Positions 57,391-64,000 of a DNA stretch of 64,000 nucleotides are shown here, piece by piece. This DNA is from Datnioides undecimradiatus (taxonomy: Eukaryota; Chordata; Actinopteri; Lobotiformes; Datnioididae): assembly GCA_008933995.1 (NCBI GenBank), contig WARS01000063.1:1141001-1205000 (forward strand), read 5' to 3'. The notes below the pieces were generated by a model that was not told where the DNA came from, ran no database searches, and saw nothing but the letters and a program-made list of their open reading frames with translations. Every line of letters starts with the position of its first letter. The first letter of the stretch is position 1. Both the position numbers and the translations under genes were made by a program.

Positions 57391-59896
57391 GTGGGAAGGT
57401 CAGAGAGGTGGTTGTGGTCTAAAAAGTACCAAAGATGCAAAAACAGAGTTTCTAATGAAAGAAAAAAGGGACGGAGACGAGAAATTAGGAATAACAAGGG
57501 GGGGGCAGAGCTCCACCCATGCATGTGGCAGGAGCTCATCTCCACCTGAAACCTCTCCCGGTTTCCTGGGTGGAGGTGATGAGGAGAATGTTGAGCCAAG
57601 TCAACGGAAAGAAGCTGGAAGTGTGATCGGGGAAAACATCCATCACTGAGCTGGGCTAATGCTAACTGTGCTACATGTGCAGGTGACACACGGCTGATTA
57701 TCTTTGAGCATGACTGACAAACAACAGACGAGGAAAAGCAGGAAACGGCAGCACAAAGTGTGGATTTCACCACATTTCACAGCAGCTACAGCCACAGAGG
57801 CACGAGTGCAGCCACAACAGCTGAAGCATGCAGTCAAGCCAAGGAAATGAAGCTAACACACAACATCAGGCAACCCCACTGAAAAGCTGCACGGGTGGCT
57901 GACATTTTCTGGTATTTAAGAATGATTTTCAGGAATAGCAGGTGGAGTCGTCTCAGATTCACACAGTTTTAAAAACAATTGCTGCAAATAAACAAAAACA
58001 TGCCAAAAACATTTAGCTGACAGTCAGGAAAGACAGAGGACACAGAATTTAGTCATTATTCCTAAAAACAACAAGATTTGACACTTCAGCTGCTCTAACA
58101 TGTATATTTTAGATGACTTTAGAGGGAGAAGTGCCACAGATGGCGTCTGATACCATGAATTTCTGTGCTGATATTTTAAAAAACAGCCTATTCTTTGTGG
58201 ATTTTGCAGCGACATGACTGCACAGACATGTTCAGGACTAAACTGAGACGCTTCTGCTGAAATGAGCGATCTGCAGCTCACACCGTTCACACACAACACG
58301 CCACAGCAGCCTGATGTAGATTGGCGTTTGATCTGCATCTTTAGCAGGACGACGTGGAAAGATCAGGATCTCTGGGCGTTTTGGGGACGAGCTGAGCATA
58401 CGGTCGGACAGAAGACGGTGACTCAGAGAGACACGCGGTCCTGCCGCCTGCTGGTCCTCGCGTCGCCCCCGTTAACTGACGACTCCCACGCAATGACGCT
58501 GTCACAGAGATCAGATGATCGGGCCTGCTTCAGACAGACTGGACCACAGACGGTTTGAGGGCTCAGGTCCTCGTAAACCCGCTCAAGAACCAAGAACCAA
58601 ACACCTTCAGCCCTGAACTGTCCAGAGCTTCACACCTGAGCAGGCTTCACACAGCCCCCGTCCCTCTGCGCTGCAGAACAGCTGACCCAGCGACCACGAG
58701 GGGCCGAGTGAGCTGTGTGTGTGTGTCCTGTCCTCTTGCTGCTGACAGCTTCTCATTATCCACCGACAGCTGGAGGAGGTCATCACTACCCCTGTCACCA
58801 CACACACACACACACACACTCGAGAAAACAGAAGGAAAGTTTCCAAACTCTCGTGCTCTCTTCTCTTTCCAAAACACCCTGGTTCTCTCAAAGCCCTCCT
58901 CTTCTTGGTCGTCACCATCCGAACGTCTCTTCACCAGTTAACTGTCCACAGGCGTTTCCTCATTAAATCAATCAAACTGGGTCCAGTGATGTTTACCTGA
59001 GAATAGACCTGCAGGTTTGCGTTGAGACAAACTGACCATCGACCTCTCAACGAGGCTGATGTGTTTGCTTTAATGGAGTCTAACAGCTGCTGTGTAACGG
59101 GGGAACGTACAGTCACAGCGACGGCTGCAAGCAGAGATTATTAACAGAGCTGATTAATGTCAGACGGGTGATTCAATGTCCGTCCTGGTCCCCAAAGCTC
59201 AGTGCGGTGTCTTTAAACAGTCTGAACAGTCAGAAATCCAGAGATCTTTAGTTTCTAATCACAGAAGAGAGAGAAAAGTAAAGAGGAAACAGAGAATTTT
59301 GGGCATTTTCCAGCCAAAAAACAAAAGACTTTAAAGCAGCGACTGTCTTTTCTTCCATATTAGAAACAGCTGCTGGTTTTAAATGACCGACACGGCGGCT
59401 GATACATCAGCACTGTATGTTTGGTATCGGTTAAACGTCAGTGCTGAGCATGTTCAGTCTGCTGGATGAAGCAGCTTTAACTTTGCTGCATCGGAGGTCG
59501 CGGCGCTCTCTGCTGGACGAACCCTGCACTGACGCCAATAAGTCACTGCCTTCTGCGTCGACGTGCAGGAGAAATGTTGTTTACAGGTCAGGAGCATCAA
59601 CGCCAACACCGATGGGCCCACGATACGACTGATGAAGCCTCCAAACTGACTGAGGAATCAATCAGTGAGTCAACAGCCGCAGCATCAGTCGCAGCTTCAG
59701 TGGTTAAATGTGTGCTGGCCGGTTTAACGCTGCGCTAAAGGACTCAGGTGTTCAGGTGTTCAGGTGTCAGCTGACTGCTCACACACCTCAGGCCTCAGCT
59801 GCAGCAGGTGGAGAAGGACGACGAGCTGGGGCTGACTGGTCGAGTTGGTCATCTTGGAAATATTTACTTTGCATGCTCAGTGAGCGGGATAATAAG

Positions 59897-59897
59897 A

Positions 59898-59928
<31 letters not shown>

Positions 59929-60404
59929 TCCGCCTACTGAACTGGTAAAACAATAAACACCACCCTATTCTCCGTCTCTCTCACACACTCGTTTGTTTTT
60001 GTCCTTCTCTCTTTTCCAATTTCACCCACACACACACTCACAAATATGTACAGACAAAAACACATACACACCAACGCACAGTATACCTTCATCTCTTTAT
60101 CACACACACGCACGCACACACAAACACACACACAATAAACACTTGTCATTGGCCGGCATCAGTCGTTTATTGTTGCCGGAGCGAGGGATTTGTTTTTGTT
60201 CTTCCTGTCATTCGCCCATTTGAGTTGATGGATGGTGGGTGGTGACGCAAAACACCTGCCCCACACACACACACACACACACGCACACACTAAAGCATAA
60301 CGTACAATGAGTAGCTTTTTGCATATGTGCAAATAGCTCCTCGTGTATACACCTCAAATATTCACAACATTTAAGGTCATAAAACCAAAGGTATTTACAT
60401 GTGG

Positions 60405-60442
<38 letters not shown>

Positions 60443-60590
60443 CACTTAACGATCATTCCTTAACAGAAGCTTAATCCTCTGCTGATTTCTTGGAAAAATG
60501 ACAAGCAGCAGCTAATTTTCAACATTTTCTGTTTTCCTATTCTCATGAGGACCAAACAAAGAAACACACACACACACACACACACAGGCT
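59897..60590. repeat. TG/CA microsatellite cluster
   Basis: TG 59898-59929, scattered CA 60026-60135, CA 60262-60289, CA 60406-60438, CA 60566-60587. Confidence 0.93.
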
Positions 60591-60978
60591 CAACATCATC
60601 AGGGTGCACAGACAGATTCTTCTTGCCATGGTTGACTTCCTATGTGGCCTACAGTGTAAACAACAGTTTATCTCCATAGAGGACAAATGGACAGCAGCAG
60701 CAGCCGAGAACATGAGGAGCAGAGGAGGAGCTGACCCACGGGCCGCGGTTCAGATCCCACCGAGGGCTGGGAAACGTGAGTGCCCGCTCCTCATCCAGAC
60801 ACCAACATCACTAAGCTGTCTGACGGCTAATGAGCCAAATGTTTGCTGCGAGCCGAGCTGCTGCTAACGTTTGCTCAGCTTGTTTCTCTGATAACTTCAG
60901 ATCCAGACGTCCGACGACTGAAATCCTTCATCTGCTTCAGATACAGAGTTAAAAACAAGCAGCGGCTGAAAAGAGGAG

Positions 60979-61110
60979 CACAGAAATGTGTCTTACAGCT
61001 GATCCAGAGCCAGTTTATCAAGCTGCTGACACACAGAAATGTGTCTTACAGCTGATCCAGAGTCAGTTTATCAAGCTGCTGACACACAGACACAACACTG
61101 ACACATGCAG
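60979..61110. repeat. dispersed repeat copy 2 with internal 53 bp tandem duplication
   Basis: CAGAAATGTGTCTTACAGCT starts at 60981 and again at 61034; each is followed by GATCCAGAG..CAGTTTATCA and AAGCTGCTGACACACAG. The second continues into the same CAACACTGACAC sequence as the copy in intron 10. Confidence 0.85.
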
Positions 61111-61379
61111 AGAGGAGACAGGAAGTGAAACCGATAACGGAGCCTGATGTGGATTCACAGAGTCTGTGAAAACTGTTGGAAACATCTACGACTCAACATG
61201 TAAAACAGGTTTTCTCATGTTCAGACATTATATTTATCATATTAACGTTTAAAAGCTCTTTTTACTCAAATGACAGACCCGAACATGGTCACAGCACAAT
61301 GATACGAAAGGAGGTGAAGAGCTAAATTTCCCATTTGTGAGGCTGGAACCAAACAGGAGTGTAGCCGTGCTTTGAGCTA

Positions 61380-61510
61380 CATGCTAACATTAGCATGCTA
61401 AAATGCTCTAAACACCAGTAATAACATGCTGATATTCAGCAGGTATGATGTGCATCATCTTAATTTAGCATGTCGAGATCTCACATAAACGAAGTGTGAG
61501 CTGCAGGGGG
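61380..61510. repeat. GCTAACATTAGCATGCTAA fish repeat fragment
   Basis: ATGCTAACATTAGCATGCTA, AACATGCTGATATTCAGCAG and TTAATTTAGCATG follow the order of the common percomorph GCTAAC repeat. Confidence 0.75.
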
Positions 61511-61934
61511 CACTGCAGGCCGCGTCAGGGGATCGTCAGCGACAGCAGATGATTAACATCTGGCATTAAATCCATTAACGGGCCGGAGTGGAGCCACGAC
61601 TCTCACGTGGATTAAAATCCACTCCACTCATGATTCAGTGTTAAAATAGACGTTCCTCAGTGGCCTGAACACAGCGCTCGGCACGCTGTGGCATCTGAGT
61701 CAAAGCTGAGGGTAAACAGCCGAGGATGCTGCGGCTCCGACGCAGTTTCGGAACTTCTCAGGCAAGAGAGAGAGAGACGATAAATAATCAGGATTGGAAA
61801 AAATAAAGCAGTGGATAGTTTCTGCCGGAGACGGGTAAACAGTGACGCTGCAAACACGGACGACAGGATGTGAAGATCGTTAACCAAAACGACGGAACAA
61901 CTATTTCTGTCAGATGCGATTCTGGGGGTGGGAA

Positions 61935-61987
61935 CGGGTGTGTGTGTGTGTGTGTGTGTGGCCCATATGGTATCATGGGAAAAAAAG

Positions 61988-62027
<40 letters not shown>

Positions 62028-62412
62028 CTCTCTCTCTCTCTCACACACACACAGGGTAATGACAAAACTGGACTCTTCAGATTGATACCAAATTAGAAAC
62101 AGTTTTTTTCTGTTGTTGTTGTTTTTTTCCCAAACAGACTGAGAGAAGCTTGGCAGGCGGGATGAGCACTTGACTAGAGAGAGAGAGAGAGAGACAGAGA
62201 CAGAGAGAGAGAGGCAGAGAGAGAGGTGGAGGAAGGGAGGAGGGAAGGGGGAGGAGAGAGAGAGAACGTGAGAAAGAAAAGGATGGAGGATGGATGGAGG
62301 AATTAAAATAACTGTAAAAATGGAATGAGGGCGGGTGAGGTGGAAATGGATCCATGGGGGATTCAGAGTGTGTGTGTGTGTGTGTGTATGTGTGTGAGTG
62401 TGTGCGTGTGTG
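61935..62412. repeat. TG, CA, CT, purine and TG simple repeats
   Basis: TG 61938-61960, CA 61991-62023, CT 62024-62041, GA-rich 62176-62350, TG 62371-62412. TG and CA form an inverted pair about 30 bp apart. Confidence 0.93.
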
Positions 62413-63499
62413 TTGTCTTAGCTGGGCGGCCCTGGTTTCCTTGTTGACCTTTACAAAGATAGCAGCTGGTCGTCTCTTCCAGTTCTAAGTTTTGGTTGGA
62501 TGGCAGTGATCTGAAAAGCAGATGGAGGAGGAGGAGGAGCCTCTCCTGTCGCCCGCCGGACCGAGAGCAGAGCGACAGCCGAAGCCGCCTCACCCAAACT
62601 GAGAGAAATGAATTTGGCAAATATTTATTTTTTGTCCCGTTCGGTCTTTCATCCAAAATAAAGCTTTCCTCTTCGACTGAGGAAGAAAGAGGAAGAGGAA
62701 GCTGAGTTTGGCCGAGCTGCTTTCTTTCAACGTCCGAGCCAAGAAAAAACACTTTGAGTCGCGTTGAAAGGAAGAGTTTTCACACAAAGTTAGAGCGGCT
62801 CGACTTTGGACTCCAAAAAACTAAAAACCTTCTTCAACACGTCTAATTATTTAGAGTAGATCTCTTCAAGTGCCTGCGATCGAGAGCTGAAGCCTTAAAG
62901 AGCTGAACAGTTTCAGCACACAGGTCCACAGTGGGAGAAAGTGACATCATCTTGTAAGAAGAGGAGTAAAACAGCATTAAACACATTTTAATTTGTTCTA
63001 AATGAATTATTTCACAATCAACTGAAACCACACGTTTCATCTGTGCGCTGGAATGAAATGAAACTGGTTTTATGAAGATTGTGCAGCAATACGCCAAAAC
63101 TCCTTCCCACAGTAACTTTACTGAAGAATATTCTTCAGTTCAGTACATTTAATGTCACTGTGATAATAAGAAATCACTACAGCCATTTCTTTCTGTATTA
63201 TACACATATATATTTGATTCAATACATCCAGAGCAGGCAAATATCAGCAACTGGCTCACAATATGATTGAAACTGTGACTTTAAAGGGATAAACATGCAT
63301 TTTCATTTCATTTTGCCTCTTTTAAGAAACAATTTATTCATTCTTGCCTGGTGGATTATTTCTAATTAACTGGTGGCCTCAGCTCTGACTGTGGCAAAAC
63401 CTGTGAGAAACATTTGAATCCAGGCTTTTAGAAACATTAAACGCTGAACTGTTCAACAGATTTGACAGCGATGCAAAAATAGCAGGCAGACACTAACGT

Positions 63500-63860
63500 C
63501 TCCACGGGGAGGGGGTGACGGATGGACGGACAGATGATGGAGGGATGAGACGGAGAGAGGGATGAGGGAGGGAGGCAGTGGTGAGACGTGGAGGAGGGTG
63601 TGATGTGTCGTCCTCAGGTCTGCTTCACTATCATTTCACAGCCTAAACGTGCAAAGGTCAGCTGTTATTAATGGCAGGCCCTGAGGAGTGTGTGAGTGTG
63701 TGTATGCAAATAACGTGTGTGTGTGAGCTAGAGAGACAGACAGACAGTGAGTGTGAAGGCTCGCATGTCACACCTTTCTGCTCTAAATGCCATGCAGCCC
63801 GCCATTAGTGTCGTTGCTGCATCGTCCCCACGGGGCTCGATGCTCAGGGTGCATCGGGAA
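63500..63860. promoter_or_regulatory. candidate conserved non-coding block
   Basis: After a GGAGGGAT purine stretch (63505-63595), 63605-63690 has TCATTTCACAGCC, GTGCAAAGGTCA (nuclear-receptor half-site) and GTTATTAATGGCAG; 63755-63830 has CTAAATGCCATGCAG and CCATTAGTG. Motif-based inference only. Confidence 0.25.
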
Positions 63861-64000
63861 ATCTGACCTGACGCTCACGTTAAAGCTCCCGACAACAACT
63901 GGAGCGGCTCTGTTCCTCTGTTCTGGGATCAGATCCGATCAGGAGGAGCTGCAAGTTGTTTGATTTCCATCTGTACACTTAGCAGAGCAGCAGAGTGTTG

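Larger units (their letters stand above)
54851..64000. other. intergenic sequence downstream of dach
   Basis: No gene recognised on either strand in 9 kb. Repeats are itemised. 57400-58700, 58830-59890 and 62420-63500 are unique sequence; frames there show no conserved features. Confidence 0.7.

Noticed and set aside
60604-60867. Exon-like + strand frame followed by a GTGAGT donor at about 60777
   Set aside because: No recognisable protein family, no partner exons nearby; lies among repeats.
54851-64000. Search for the neighbouring gene's exons on both strands
   Set aside because: No conserved coding block recognised; only short frames without family features.

Overview
This is vertebrate, almost certainly teleost (percomorph-like), nuclear DNA. 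The evidence is widely spaced exons with GT..AG junctions, very dense (CA)n/(TG)n and purine/pyrimidine microsatellites, and several short dispersed repeats typical of percomorph fish (the GCTAAC/GTTAGC element, the 'CCATCCAGTAGTTGTT' element, the 'ATTTGCTGCTTT' element). There is no sign of prokaryotic organisation, CRISPR arrays, tRNA or rRNA genes.

The only protein-coding gene I can support is the 3' two-thirds of a dachshund-family transcriptional cofactor gene on the + strand. It has eleven exons between 26251 and 53187 whose splice phases all agree and encode 440 visible residues ending at a TAG. The first visible exon starts just after the Ski/Sno/Dac (DachBox-N) domain, with the basic RPGRPPKR motif. 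The exon or exons encoding DachBox-N and the start codon must lie upstream of the window. The central residues (RLDLPFMMMPHPLLP, SNTGGSE.SWDK) look like DACH2. The C-terminal end (FMKTPMMF) resembles the end of DACH1. I call it dach2-like; a fish-specific dach paralogue (dachc/dachd naming) is possible.

Layout: 1-26250 is the last part of the first visible intron and holds a TIR-bounded non-autonomous element (611-1535), a diverged array of RFX X-box-like units (3085-3614), a foldback element (8450-9053), a CpG-rich, possibly regulatory block (12330-12960), a GCTAAC repeat field (18180-18940) and many microsatellites. 26251-26366 is exon 2. Intron 2 (9.8 kb) holds purine/pyrimidine tracts and a hidden degenerate minisatellite (30070-30960). 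Exons 3 to 11 lie between 36163 and 48196, exon 12 with the stop at 53150-53187, and a probable 3' UTR follows to about 54850 with a long hairpin. 54850-64000 is intergenic, with no gene recognised.

The protein would act in the nucleus as a sequence-targeted co-repressor/co-activator in the Pax-Six-Eya-Dach network; its conserved C-terminal coiled coil (exons 8-10) is the partner-binding DachBox-C. The most interesting local feature is splicing architecture: CA repeats start within about 2-11 nt of the 5' splice site of five exons (3, 4, 6, 7, 11), and exon 3 sits between a (TG)n tract that replaces its polypyrimidine tract and a (CA)n tract at its donor. Four of those five exons are symmetric phase-1 cassettes. 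I found no wholly new gene system.
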